From contig NC_081413.1 of NCBI RefSeq assembly GCF_030272615.1, forward strand, positions 558,333,136 to 558,397,135: a DNA stretch of 64,000 bases. The letters run 5' to 3'. Positions 10,787 through 22,463 of this stretch are shown here, one piece after another (positions within the stretch are counted from its first letter, which is position 1; the number at the start of each line of letters is the position of its first letter). Position numbers and translations under genes: made by a program. The notes below the pieces were generated by a model. It had not been told where the DNA came from. It saw nothing but the letters and a program-made list of their open reading frames with translations, and ran no database searches. The stretch is from Cryptomeria japonica (taxonomy: Eukaryota > Streptophyta > Pinopsida > Cupressales > Cupressaceae).

Positions 10787-11700
10787 TGTAGCATGTAAAA
10801 TTCATCTTAATCAAAACAATCAATTAGAATCAAAGGGAAATCACAAATCCCTATCTAATCAAAGAATTCTAACAAACTAACAATGAAATAATACAAAAGC
10901 AAGAAATAAGAATTATAAATCAAATCAATCAAAAACTCCCTATTCCAAGATTACATATAGCTTCCATTTCTCTTCTCTTCTCTGTGATATGATGGCTCTC
11001 AGATATTGCGTTGGTAACCTGCAAGTGACACAAAGATTCAAAGTTCGTGATTATTGAAAATGGAGATTGAATGCTCAATTTATAGATTTTTGGAGAAGAT
11101 TGATTGAAAGGTGGAATAGATTGATCAAGAGGTGGAACTCAGGTGAACTCACATGAAAATTGATAGTTGAACTGCTGATTGTAGGAGTGAAACTCAATAG
11201 ATTGAATAGATTAATTGAGTCAACTGATTGTGGAAAAAGCTGACTGAAGGAAGAAAAAAAATGATTGGAGGAAATAAAGAGGATGACAAAGAAAGCTTAA
11301 TTTAGAAAAAGCTAACTGAAAGATAGAAATAGAGATTGGAGAGATAAATGATTTAATTAATTAATTGAATGAATTAATAAATTTAGCATGTGCTTGCATT
11401 TTAACTTAGATTTTCAATTTAATCTTTGCATGAAATTTATTCAAATAATTAAATTTATTAATTCAATTTAGCATTTGAACATATTTAGAACTTGACTTTG
11501 ATTTTCAATTTGGTTTTTGCAATCATGCACATGTATTTGAATTTGGAAGAAATTAGAAGAATATGAAATTAAATGAAATTAGAATTTGGGGATTTGGAAA
11601 TAGAATAATTAATTAACTAGTTAAATAATTTAAAGAAAGTATTTAATTAGCTAGAAATAGACTTTAATTAAATAACAAAGATTATTTGAATTAAAGGATT
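10787..11700 (-). repeat. A 5' LTR, inner part
   Basis: This is the 3' portion of A's 5' LTR up to G's insertion point, and it ends CATGCTACA on the minus strand. A minus-strand TATA-like box (CTATAAATTGAG) lies at about 11074-11085. The LTR continues at 30245-30595, for a total near 1265 bp. Positions 11696-11700 (GGATT) are the left copy of G's target duplication. Confidence 0.8.
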
Positions 11701-13168
11701 TGTAGACATATAAAAATGACCACATTCCTAAATGAATATTTTATGTTCATTTCTCTATTTGATTAAATCTAATTTAATTAAATTATCCACATTCTTCTAT
11801 TTTATTAAGTAAATTACTCAATTTATTTAAATAAAATTCACTATACCATTTAATGAATAAATCATTTTATTCAATTAAATCCCCCCTATCCACTTTTAAT
11901 TAAATTCAAATTTAATTAAATAGTTATCCTAAATTGAATAAATCAAATTTATTTAATTACAACCAAATTGAATGAATTAAATTATTTCAATTAAATCCTA
12001 TTATCCCCCCATCCACTTGCAAAATCCCAAACCCCTTCCTAATCCCTTCTAGAATCTTCTAATCGCTTCTAATTAACCTAACCCTCCTCTAAACTTTGTC
12101 ACATCCCTAAGCAAAGGGAAGTCACTTCTCAAAAACCTTAGAGTCTTTGATAACCCTTAAAGGTTTTCAACCTTCAACCACCAAAACCCTTAAAGTTTTT
12201 GAAAACCATTGAAGGCTTCCAACCTTCAACCACTTAATCCCCAAAGTCTCCAATAACCATTAATGGTTAATTCAAACCCTCCCACATGGTTAAAACATTT
12301 GTTTTGACTCAACCTCTACCCAACCCAAAGGTCTCATCAGGCCATTAATGCTTTGACCATGATTATCTCTTAATCATTTGCACAAAGGTTTATTCTTGGA
12401 TTAACTCTTAATCCAGTGGGTAAACCTAATTTAGACTTGACCCTTAGCCTTTAGATAACCATGAGGTCTTCTCAGGCCTTTAATGCCTCTAACCTCTTCT
12501 CTCAACCCAATCCTATGTTGACACTTGTCACTATTTTATTGGTGCCAATTGTGGACATGGATCCCCAACTTTCAAACTTGGCCCTTGATTAAACCATTCA
12601 ATCTTGACCATCCATTGCACTGTTTATGCTATAAATAGAGCTCTCATGCCTCCATTTTGAACAATCATCCTTCAAATTTGTAGCATCACACTTATGCTCA
12701 AATATATTCAAGCTTTCATTTCATATATGCTCATCATTTAGCCTCTCTTTAAATTAGGAAGTAGACTAAATATGCATGTTTAGAGTAATTTATTTATCAT
12801 TTTAGTTCAATCATAGACTAAATATAGTATGCTAGGATAGTATTCATACTAACCTCATCATCTTATCATTTAGTATATTGCATTTTTAGCATCATACATA
12901 GCTTAACATCCATCTCATACTAAATTTAGCAAAAACATCTCTCGTTCTCGCATTTGCCATCCCTAAACCATTTTGCTCAGTGATCTGAGAGCAAAAACAT
13001 TGGTTTGAGGGACATTGTGAGATAGAGAACCATGGGACCCCCCTTGGGAAGCTGAGTAACACTACGTTACTCCATATCTTGCATCAAGAAGTCCTGTGTG
13101 TGTGTGTGGACTAGTATTAACTAAATTTTCACATATTAAGTTTTATTCGCCCACTTTTCCCGCATACA
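11701..13168 (+). repeat. G 5' LTR
   Basis: The 1468-bp LTR starts TGTAGACATA and ends CGCATACA. A classic plant TATA box (GCTATAAATAGAG) lies at 12629-12641, so U3 is about 960 bp, transcription should start near 12665, and R-U5 is about 500 bp. The first third is very A/T-rich, with many TTAATTAAAT words. Confidence 0.95.
12630..12638 (+). promoter_or_regulatory. TATA box of the G LTR promoter
   Basis: TATAAATAG is identical in the 3' LTR (29702-29710) and in a good plant TATA context. Confidence 0.75.
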
Positions 13169-13172
13169 TTTT

Positions 13173-13190
13173 TGGCGCCCACTGTGGGGC
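13173..13190 (+). promoter_or_regulatory. G primer-binding site
   Basis: TGGCGCCCACTGTGGGGC lies four bases after the LTR. This sequence type is typical of Ogre/Tat elements, where it is usually assigned to a tRNA-Arg. Confidence 0.85.
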
Positions 13191-13256
13191 CCGGCCCCAA
13201 ATAACAAATCGGTTTTTTAAATTAATAACTTTTGCAGGTTCGTGGGAAACAGGAAT

Positions 13257-13690
13257 CGGTGCGTAAGAAACATTCCATAGCGCATCTGACTAACAGTCTA
13301 GCGCTTCTAGCCTACTGTTTAGCGCGTGGGCTCTATACTTTAGCGCGTGAAGACCTTTTCTTAGCGCATGATTTTGTTTTAAAAATTTTTCCTGTAGGTC
13401 TCGACGTGGGCAAAACACAAAAAAGCGCATCAACTTAACATATTAGCGCATCCGATCCCCAGTTTAGCGCTTGTAATCTATCATCCAGCGCGTAAAACTC
13501 AAAAGTTAGCGCATCATATTTCAAATTTCCTACAGAACTGACCGCAGGAGAAAGAAAAGGAACAAAGCAGTGCTTCCAATTCACAGGGTAGCGCATCCGA
13601 GTAATAGTATAGCACAGAGGAACATAATTTTAGCGCATCTGGGTTTTATTGTAGCACGTACAGTCGATTCTATAGCGCATCACAGACAAA
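13257..13690 (+). repeat. G leader: 21-bp phased TAGCGCAT array, part 1
   Basis: Octamers TAGCGCAT/TAGCGCGT/TAGCGCTT and decayed forms start at 13278, 13299, 13320, 13341, 13362; 13423, 13444, 13465, 13486, 13507; 13589, 13610, 13631, 13652, 13673. Spacing within each group of five is exactly 21 bp. Groups are separated by 61 and 82 bp. A worn copy at 13257 keeps the phase. The 13 bp between octamers do not repeat, so this is not an ordinary satellite. A plus frame (13232-13438) through part of it reads as a Leu-Ala repeat but soon meets stops. Confidence 0.95.
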
Positions 13691-14867
13691 AACAAAAAAA
13701 CAATTTTTGTAATTGAACTGAAATTTTAGACTTGTAGAAGTCCCCCAAATCATCTGACATTTTATCTCTTTTGTTTGCTTGCAGGATGCTAACAGTTTCT
13801 TGCAGGTAGAGCGAAGAATTTTATGTTAAAAACGATTTCTTTTGTTGACATCCAAATCGCAAATTTGCTTTGTTGACCATTTCCTTTTTATAGATCAAAA
13901 AATCTTTCTTTTAAGATTAAAAATAACATCATGTTTTTGTGGAGCAACATGTCTACATAGGTTAGCAAATCACTAAATTGGAGGTTTAAAATTTTTTTTT
14001 GATTTCTTTGTCTCGAAAGTGGAAGGAATATGCTCTCCCCTTAACTGGGTGATCAAAAATCCAGACCACTCTTACCGCTTTCAGTAATTCAAGCATTAAA
14101 ACCTTTAGCAGGCCTGCCTTCCCGAGGAGTTGCAATCAACTCTTAAAGCCATTTATAGCCGGTGTGAAGGGAACGACCTAAGTGGGGAACGACTTTGACG
14201 TCAAGAATTCCAACCCACTACAATCAAATGTGGAAAGTGACGAAAGTCCTTTTCAACGGTTGCGCGCAGTGATTAGCCTTCCCCCAGTATCCTCGAGATA
14301 CGTAAAGCCTTTGTTCTAAAGGTTGGGAAGCCTCCTGAGGGAGTTTATCATTGACGGCCGAACGGGAAGCCGGATTAAGAACCATAGAATTAGAAAATTT
14401 GAACTGAGACAGTAACCAAACATTTGTAACATCATAGTGCAAGGGTGGGGAAGAATCCGCCCCCAAGATTACTCACCATATATCTCCCAAGATAACTACT
14501 CAACTGTGAAACAATTCACTTTGGGTTAACTTCTGGCAAAAGGCAAAAAAAGGGCACCCTCTAGGGGGTGACATGACTGTTTGAGCTGATGGAGTATCGA
14601 GACTAGTGGGCTATGATGTTATTTATGACCCTTGACTAAAGAGTCTATCTGAAGTGTATTACTTGTATCCAAACCTGTTAAAACATTGGGGATTTGAGCA
14701 CATCCTCGCAAGAACATACACCTTTTGTTAGATTAGGCAAAATGATTGTACTTTGTGTGCCGTGCTTACATTTGTTATTTCAGAAAATCATCCATCACAC
14801 TTGAAAACTTCACAACAAAATTCAAAATCCACAAAGAAATCAACCAAACAGAAAAATCAACACAGTT
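13691..14867 (+). other. G leader between the two arrays
   Basis: About 1.2 kb without array motifs and without a credible gene. The segment 14030-14230 contains GCCTTCCCGAGGAGTTGC and CTCTTAAAG words that have rough counterparts in A's leader. Minus frame 14224-14466 is open for 80 codons, but it resembles nothing and I do not call it. Confidence 0.5.
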
Positions 14868-15520
14868 TAGCGCATCAGTAAAATCTATTAGCACGTAGAA
14901 TAACTCTCTTAGCGCATCAAAGCCATAAATTAGCGCATGGAATAACAATAGTAGCGTTTCAATCCTAAGGCAAAAATAGTGTAAACATCCTTTAGCGCAT
15001 CTGCAACACAATCTAGCGCGTGAAAGAAACATTCCAGCGTGTAGGAACCAAAAACTAGCGCATAAAGTCTAAAAGTTAGCGTGTGACAGACCCAGTGTAG
15101 TGCGTAGCTTTCTCCAACAAATTCAACAACAATTTTCAACAGTCCAAACTTTAGCGCGTAGCAGCAACAGCTTAGCGCGTGGGAATCAAAAATTAGTGCA
15201 TCCAGTTTATAAGTTAGCACATAGAAAACCCAGGCTAACGCATGAACTTTTTCAATTGTTAGACTGCAAATTTTAACAATCCAAAATTTAGCGCGTCGAA
15301 GAAACAACTTAGCGCTTCAGAACCATATTTTAGCGCATCTACTCGAATAGTTAGCGTGTAGAAGGCCCAGTATAGCACGTAGATTTTATACCAGTTAAAC
15401 AGAATTTTCCAGAGAGTTCAAACTTTAGTGCGTGTCTAGGGGCAGCTTAGCGCGTGTGCTTAGTCTTTTAGCGCATCTAGTAAATTCAGTAGCGCATGTA
15501 AACTCTGTTCTAGCGCGTGA
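14868..15520 (+). repeat. G leader: 21-bp phased TAGCGCAT array, part 2
   Basis: Octamers start at 14868, 14889, 14910, 14931, 14952; 14993, 15014, 15035, 15056, 15077, 15098; 15152, 15173, 15194, 15215, 15236; 15289, 15310, 15331, 15352, 15373; 15426, 15448, 15469, 15490, 15511. That makes five blocks of five or six units, all at 21 bp except one 22-bp step. Gaps between blocks are 41-54 bp. The last three blocks start 137 bp apart, a higher-order repeat. Antisense frames here show a seven-residue x-Ala-Leu pattern, which is a by-product of the 21-bp period. Confidence 0.95.
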
Positions 15521-16375
15521 TCCAAGGCCGAAAAACAAAGAGTTAAAACTGGAAATTTTTTTGAAATTTTTCAAAAACATTTAAGAAGACTTTTTCATCA
15601 AAAATCATCCTTTATCAAACCAGAGGGACAAAAACAAACCATTAAAAACTTTTCTCAAGCTAAATTTGTGTCAAACAAAGTTGCCAGAATCTGAAACGAA
15701 TCGAGCAATAGAGGATGTCTCTCCTATCATAATCCGAAAAATTTTCATCATCAGTATTAATCAAATCCTTTACCATCTTACGGATTTTTATCTCAAAAAC
15801 ACTTGTCTAAAATTTTCAAATTGTCAAATCTAGTTTCCAGATCAGGAAACTTTTTATCCATATCATTTGGCACGCTTTGTTGTGAAGGGGCATCTAAACC
15901 TTCATTATGATAAAGTAAGATTTGAAATTTTCAAAACAAGAATCAACTGAATCTAAACAAATCAAAGGAAATCATTGATCACTCATGCATGACTAATCCC
16001 CTTATTCTGAGAAGAAAGAACTTCTATCGTAACATCACGTTGAAGAAACAACAACCTGCTTTTCCAAATTCATCAAGAGAAATAAGTTTTTATACATCAA
16101 TCGTCAACTCTTCAAATCTCATCGGGTATTTCTTCATCACGTCAAACGTTATATCCAAAACAAATCCAGCGAATTTGACAAAGAACCCCTGAAAACAAGA
16201 GCATACTGTCAAAAGTCTGCTTTTAATCAAAAGATAAACCGCGGAGGAAAGATCAATCCAACATTCTTGCCCGACGAGTGCATCACATATAACACATCTC
16301 GGCCAGAACCACCAACGCCTAAGCGACACATCGAAGAGGACTTTGTTCCTTTCATCACTGAAAGTTTCTATTAAA
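15521..16375 (+). other. G leader, last part before gag
   Basis: This is 850 bp of A/T-rich sequence with no array motif and no convincing gene. The gag start codon follows directly at 16376. Confidence 0.6.
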
Positions 16376-18237
16376 ATGCCTGTCACTCGCTCTCAAAGAA
16401 ACAAACAAAGCGAGACACACGCAGAATTAAGTATGAATCGCAGATTATCAAACCCTTTTGAAGTGCCACACTCATAAGAGCCTGAAATTACTGACGCAAT
16501 TCTGCAGGAATGTCAAGAAAATCCTTCATTCCAAAAACTCATCGAAAAACTCATGGAAAATGACAAAGAAAAATATCTACTCATGCTTACGAGTAAAGGT
16601 GTTAAACTTCCTGAAGATTTCGATGCAAACGTCTTTCAAATCGGGTCTCAACAATATACATATCAAGAACAACAAAGAGAAGAAGAAACTCGCATACCTG
16701 AACAACACATTCCAGAACAACGTATACTAGAAATGCGTATACCTGAGCTTGAAACTCCAGAACAACACATACCGTTTACTACACCTTTTCAGTTAAGAAC
16801 AAATACGAGGGAAGAATTCATCCCTCGACAAGATAATGCGCCCTTGGTTGCTCTTACTCAACAAATGCAAATGTTGCAAAGACAAATACAAGATATGCAA
16901 CAAGGGACAACAGTGTGGTACTCTATAAACGAAATCTGTCCTTATCCATTTGACATAAGATTAAACATGGTACCTTTTCCTCCAAACTCAGACATTCCCA
17001 AATTTGATAAATATGATGGGAAAAGTGATCCTCGGGATCATGTTCGAGAATTTTTCACCATGAGTCTTGAATTTGCTCATCTGATGAGGTTGTTCCCAAG
17101 AAGCTTGGGAGGACAAACAATGGAATGGTTATCCAAGATTACACCACCTGTCAGATCATTTGACGAATTGGTTAACAAATTCATCACCCACTATTCTTAA
17201 ATCATTCAACATGCCATAACCATGCTAGATGTTTGCAACACCAAACAAAAGAACAATGAAACATTCATGTTGTTCCTTCAGTGTTGGTGACGCATGGTAT
17301 CAAGATATCCTCGAGATATTCCTGAAAAAGAAAAAATGGAAATCTTCATTGATAACTTAAATGGCGAAATGAGTTACAAACTCAAACTTCAATGCATACC
17401 ATCTTTCGCCAAATTGATTGAAATGGCATTCAAGTAGAGGAAGCTTGTGTCAAAAAGGGAACACTCAAGTTCTACAAGGAAGGAACGAACTCATCAAACT
17501 ACAATAACCAAAACAACACCAATCTTGACAAATCTCGATTTTGGACTCGAAACAAAAATGAAGGCAACAATGAATCATATGATCCCAAATCTAAACAACC
17601 AGTGCTTGCATTATCAGGAAATACTCAAAATGCGAAAAATCCTAAAAATGCTACTCCGAGTGCTAACACATACACACCAAACAATGCTCAAGGACAACTC
17701 AAAACCAACAACACCAATGATAATCAAAGCAAAAACCTGAATCCAGGGCCTAACAACAATTCACGCAACAACACTAACAATTTCCAAAAGCGTATCTTCA
17801 CACCACTGGGCCAATCATTAGAATCCGCATTCAGAGAACTGTTGGCAAACAAGATTCTTTGTTTGCCTCCAATCAACAATTATGAACCCCCAATCAAACC
17901 ACCTTGGTGGATTGATTCACATTATTGTGATTTCCATCGCAACAAGGGTCATAGAACAAACGAGTGCATGAGATTGAAACACATAGTCCAGGACATGATT
18001 GATTGAGGTGACTTAACGGTGGATGGTCTCAAAACAAATAATGATCACGAAGCCTTCAAAAATCCTCTCCCAAATTACAATAAAGATGGAGCATCAACTT
18101 CAAATGATACACGCGGAGCTCGTATTAATCACATCTACAACAACACAATCAACCACATATCAGCTGAAGACCATCAAGTCAATGTCATAACCATTCGAGA
18201 TAGGCATGATCATGAATCTGTCAATGTAACAACCTAG
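16376..18237 (+). pseudogene. Element G gag
   Basis: The start at 16376 (MPVTRSQRNKQS) matches A's gag start. Order: Gln/Glu-rich N-terminus with a repeated PEQHIPEQ pattern (about 16680-16780); retrotrans_gag core (PKFDKYDGKSDPRDHVREFF, then GGQTMEWLSKI, 16990-17150); Asn-rich stretch; compact knuckle CDFHRNKGHRTNEC near 17928-17969. Stops: 16475 TAA, 17198 TAA, a TGA near 17288, 18004 TGA and 18235 TAG. A one-base frameshift near 17436 moves the frame. Each stop is one C-to-T step from CAA, CAG or CGA. The gene would encode the particle protein. This copy cannot. Confidence 0.85.
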
Positions 18238-18252
18238 ACTCAGAAATATGTC

Positions 18253-19536
18253 TTGAAGGGACATACTGCACCTTCAATTGCCACACCAAAAATCCAATAC
18301 GACTTGGTTAACCAACTATGCAAGACTCCAGCTCAGATATCTATCCTGGAATTGTTGAAATTATCCCCAAAACACAAAGACATATTGGAGCAAGTGCTAT
18401 TGGAAACAAATGTACCTCACAATCTGGATACAGACAGATTTCAAGCCATGGTCGCCCATATGACAGAACCTCATAACCTCACCTTCTCAGAGCATGATAA
18501 TACTTCATTAAGTCATCTGCATAATACTCCTCTACATATTGAAGTCATTGTTTGTAAACACCAAGTAAAAAGAGTCTTAATAGATGGAGGAGCCGGACTT
18601 AATATATGTACTTTAAAGCTTATCTGTGCACTAGGCTTTTCAGAAGAATCTATTGATCCTTGCAAAAAGATTACCATCAAAGCATATGATGATGAGGAAA
18701 GGTCCTCTAAAGGAATAGTGATATTACCTATTCAAGTAGGGCCAGTGCAAAAGGATACTATATGTCAGGTCTTATATATTGATCTCACCTACAATATCTT
18801 ATTAGGACGACCCTGGATACATGAAATGCAAGCAGTACCTTCTACATATCACCAGTGTGTCAAATTTCCTTATGATGGACAAGAAATCTCCATATCAGCT
18901 GATCACAATCCATTTCAACATTGCAACGCAATGGGGGCAGCCCAAGACAGTTTGGTTCCTCATAACAGAGAAAAGCAGCGGTCTTCAACATTCGATCCAC
19001 CAACAGCAAAATCCAACTCCTTATGGGGAGACTTCAAACAGAAAATGCAAATCCAAGACCAGGGCATGGGAGAATATTCTCTGGAGCCTTTATGTTTGAC
19101 CAGATTGCCAACATCACCTAGATCGCATGGTTTACCTACTATATCAACACATCTGGCAACTCAGCCCATCACTAAATTTGATGGTACCTTCATCCAATTG
19201 GGTACTCTAGCACATGAATCAGAAGATAAAGACGTTCTTAGCTGGCTATACAAAGATGAAGAAGAAGATAATAGAGTAGCCGTTTTGGACATTATTCTAC
19301 CAACGCACCTGTATGGAAAAGGCTACTTAATCATGAAGCAAATGGGATATGGCGGTAAAGGACCTATTGGGAAACGCAAAGAAGGAGTCACTGAACCTAT
19401 AGATCTTCCTTCACAACCTAGTAGAAATAAAGCAGGATTAGGTTCTAAATTCACCTTCCTATTGAAACGGCCGCCACACACAAATGCAAAACCTCAATGG
19501 AAGGAAAAGAAAAAGTACAAGGAAGAATCCTGGTAG
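18253..19536 (+). CDS. Element G protease and G-patch-like region (open block)
   Basis: This is 427 codons of uninterrupted frame, in phase with gag upstream and the linker downstream. RVLIDGGAGLNICTLK marks the protease active site (Asp-Gly-Gly, as in A), followed by YNILLGRPWIHEMQ. Further on, a glycine-rich segment (YGKGYLIMKQMGYGGKG, then NKAGLGSKF) resembles a G-patch, as in A. The role in the family is to cut the Gag-Pol polyprotein and perhaps to bind RNA. It ends at a TAG (19534) that looks like a former CAG. It has no start codon of its own and was translated as part of the polyprotein. Confidence 0.8.
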   Translation: MKGHTAPSIATPKIQYDLVNQLCKTPAQISILELLKLSPKHKDILEQVLLETNVPHNLDTDRFQAMVAHMTEPHNLTFSEHDNTSLSHLHNTPLHIEVIVCKHQVKRVLIDGGAGLNICTLKLICALGFSEESIDPCKKITIKAYDDEERSSKGIVILPIQVGPVQKDTICQVLYIDLTYNILLGRPWIHEMQAVPSTYHQCVKFPYDGQEISISADHNPFQHCNAMGAAQDSLVPHNREKQRSSTFDPPTAKSNSLWGDFKQKMQIQDQGMGEYSLEPLCLTRLPTSPRSHGLPTISTHLATQPITKFDGTFIQLGTLAHESEDKDVLSWLYKDEEEDNRVAVLDIILPTHLYGKGYLIMKQMGYGGKGPIGKRKEGVTEPIDLPSQPSRNKAGLGSKFTFLLKRPPHTNAKPQWKEKKKYKEESW

Positions 19537-20646
19537 GAAGCACTCTTTGAATCAACAGAAACAATCCGCAAGGCACGAGAACGTCAAGATCAGAAGTTGT
19601 ATCAGGGAAAGCTTTTAAATCATAAGAAGGCCATATCTGCAACAGTGGCTCATATTCACACACCAATGGCTCAAGAACAAATCATGTCATCATAAGAAAC
19701 CGTCATTCCTCCCCGAGGAAGCACAATCTATGAACAAATCCAGACCGTGGAAGATGGATCTGATATAGAATCAACACAAAATATCAAAATAGTATCTATC
19801 ATCAAAGATTTGTTTTCACCATACAACATACCTATTTGCAGCACAAATAGAATTTGGGATGATGCCTATGAGACAGATTCTAATGAATATGAATGGGGTA
19901 CCTGCTCCAATGCTGCTACAAATATCTTGGATAATACTGATTCTATATCCCTTTATTCAGAAGAACATAATGCAGAAGATAGACCTCTTGAATTTGGACC
20001 ACAACATATCTATGACGTTCAGGAAAGCAAACAGAAATATTATGAACAAGTCTATATAGAAGATGATACCATCGAAGACCTCGATGAAACCCTGGACTTC
20101 TTTAAAACCAAGACCCATCACGATGACAACTCTATCCTAACACTTACAGTAGCCGAACTTGGCCCGCCCAACGATTCCTTACCGCTTGTCTTCCCTGATC
20201 TCATCGACTGGAATGAACCTGAAACTCATGGTATACCAATTTTCCCAGATGATGCATCTATTATCCATTACCTATGTACCGTAAATCCCGAAACAGGCTC
20301 TACCAGTGAACAAAATAACGATATCTGTCAATCAGGGAGTGCCAAGTTTCTTAGTCGCAAAAATAAACCAAATAAAGAATCTGATGCTGAAAACCAGTCA
20401 ATGGCAGCTCTAGATCCCAAAAAAGTAAAAATAAAGGACGCATCTGAGGGTGAAAACCTTTTTAAGGCACCTAACGATGGGAGACTTGACACTCTTCCTA
20501 AACATTTTCATGAGCGATCACCCATATTGATTGAGCTTACTCAATCAATCAACATTGGTACCACAGAAGCAGCCAGAAACATTCACCTTGCAGAATCTCT
20601 GACAGAGGAGGAAAGATCGGCATTCATCATCTTCTTTAAAAGATAG
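19537..20646 (+). pseudogene. Element G acidic linker between protease and RT
   Basis: Same frame as the protease, with in-frame stops at 19534, 19693 (TAA) and 20644 (TAG). The block 19747-20646 is open for 299 codons, strongly acidic (many Asp/Glu) and without a recognised domain. Its end (LTEEERSAFIIFFKR) leads into the RT. Element A has an acidic linker at the corresponding place (1-513). Function is unknown; it is probably a spacer in the polyprotein. Confidence 0.65.
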
Positions 20647-21579
20647 CAAATTAACTTTGCTTGGTCATATGCTGATATGCTCAGAGTTGATCCACACTTA
20701 ATCATGCATCACTTGTCCATCTCTATAGGAGTCAAGCCAATCACACAAAAGCTACGAAAGATGAATCCACAGGTGGCACTCATGGTCAAAACTGAATTGA
20801 AGAAATTATTAGATGTCGGATTCATCCGACCTATTGACTATGCAGAATGGATTTCCAACATTGTTCCAGTGTCAAAACCAGATGGTAGTATTAGAATATG
20901 CACTGACTTCAGGGATGTCAACAAAGCTTGTCCAAAAGATGATTTTCCTCTGCCAAGTATCGATATAATTGTAGATCTCACAGCAAGCCATGCAATGATC
21001 TCATTAATGGACGGTTTCTCAGGCTATAATCAAATCAAAATAGCTCCTGAAGATCAAGACAAAACAACATTCACCTGTCTTTGGGGAACGTACTGTTGGA
21101 ATGTTATGCTTTTTGGCTTAAAGAATGCAAGAGACACTTATCAAAGAGTAATGACAACAATATTCCATGATATGATGCACACATTTATGGAAGACTATGT
21201 GGATGATTTACTAGCTAAATCTTTCACCAGAGCTAAACATCTCGACATCCTAACAAAGATCTTTGATCGATTGCAGAAATTTCAAGTCTGACTCAACCCT
21301 AAGAAGTGTGTCTTCGGGGTTACATCAGACAAGTTACTAGGTTACATAGTCTCAGCTAAAGGTATTGAAGTTGATCTAGCAAAGGTACAAGCCATCATGG
21401 ACATGCCACCACCAAAGAATATTAGTCAACTTAGATCTCTACAAGGACGACTTCAATCAATCAGGCGATTCATCGCCCAACTAGCAGATAAAAGTCTGCC
21501 ATTTAACCACTTGCTACGCAAAAATGTACCATTCAGATGGGAGACTAAGTGTGCAGAATATTTTTACCAAATTAAATAG
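20647..21579 (+). pseudogene. Element G reverse transcriptase
   Basis: Ty3/gypsy RT with the fingers/palm segments in order: KTELKKLLDVGFIRP, SNIVPVSKPDGSIRICTDF, RDVNKACPKDDFPLP, LMDGFSGYNQI and the catalytic YVDD (in FMEDYVDDLLAKS, near 21200). The connection segment LRSLQGRLQSIRRFI follows. Stops: TGA at 21289 and TAG at 21577, both explained by single C-to-T changes. Two residues near the primer grip region (LKNARDTYQRV) look altered relative to the usual NAxATYQR. RT copies element RNA into DNA. It is inactive here because of the stops. Confidence 0.9.
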
Positions 21580-21585
21580 TACCTG

Positions 21586-22008
21586 ATGAATCCACCGGTT
21601 CTAGTACCACCAGTTGCAGGAAAGCCTCTTATACTATATATCTCAACAACAGATATTTTACTGGGGGCACTATTGGCACAAGAAGATCAACAAGGAAAGG
21701 AACGTGCCATATATTACATCAGTAGAACATTGAATGGCTATGAACTCAACTATACATTCATTGAAAAGGCTTACCTAACAGTGGTCTTTGCATCTTAGAA
21801 GTTCCGACATTATATGCTAGCACACACTATAAAGCTAGTGGCAAAGATTGATCCACTCAAATATTTACTCAGCAAGGCAGCTCTCACAGGTCAATTGGCT
21901 AAATGGGTTATGATTCTCAGTGAATTTGACATCCACTACACAGAAAGATGAGCCATCAAAGGACAAGCAATTGCAGATCAGCTGCCTGAAGCACCGCTAC
22001 CAGGAAAA
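21586..22008 (+). pseudogene. Element G RNase H (first, gypsy type)
   Basis: LILYISTTDILLGALLAQED, then AIYYISRTLNGYELNYT, IEKAYLTVVFAS and HTIKLVAKIDPLKYLLSK are the usual gypsy RNase H segments, with candidate acidic residues in place. It is broken by TAG (21796) and TGA (21949). It follows the RT directly in the same frame. Confidence 0.85.
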
Positions 22009-22014
22009 CAAACC

Positions 22015-22463
22015 ATGGAGATCGAATTTTCAGATAGGGACGTTCTTGCTCTTTCTCCCAAACAATGGACCCTATACTTTGATGGATCCTATACACAACA
22101 TGGTTTAGGGTCGACATTCTATTCATTACTCCTGAAAGACACACTATGCCACGATCATATAGACTTATGTTCCCATGTACAAATAATGTGGCTGAATACG
22201 AAGCATTGGTCATAGGCATCAAAATGGTCGTCGAATGGAAAATCACAGAGTTAAAAGTCTATGGAGACTCACAACTAGTCATCAATCAAATCAACAACAA
22301 CTATCAGACAAAAGACGACAAGCTACTACCCTACAAACGCATGGTGGATGACTTCAAACAGTATTTTGTACACATCACCTTCGAGCAAATACCAAGGTTG
22401 AACAACAAATCAGCCGATGCAATGGCTACGATCGCTTCATTACTACAAATTCCAGAACAATAG
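22015..22463 (+). pseudogene. Element G second (archaeal-type) RNase H
   Basis: A second RNase H follows the first: WTLYFDGSYTQHG (Asp), NNVAEYEALVIGIKM (Glu), LKVYGDSQLVINQI (Asp) and NNKSADAMATIAS (Asp), so all four catalytic acidic residues remain. A frameshift near 22120-22145 splits it. A dual RNase H is the hallmark of the Tat lineage. The first domain is thought to have degenerated in many members while this one provides the activity. Confidence 0.9.

Noticed and set aside
14775-15307. Heptapeptide-repeat protein read antisense through the G array (Ala-Leu every seven residues)
   Set aside because: The pattern follows from the 21-bp period. Stops interrupt the frame in both arrays of G, and A's array has a 22-bp period that cannot code a repeat. 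A decayed repeat protein in G alone is not fully excluded.
13257-15520. CRISPR-like array
   Set aside because: Repeats are only 8 bp with 13-bp spacers, degenerate, in a plant retrotransposon leader, and no cas genes are present.
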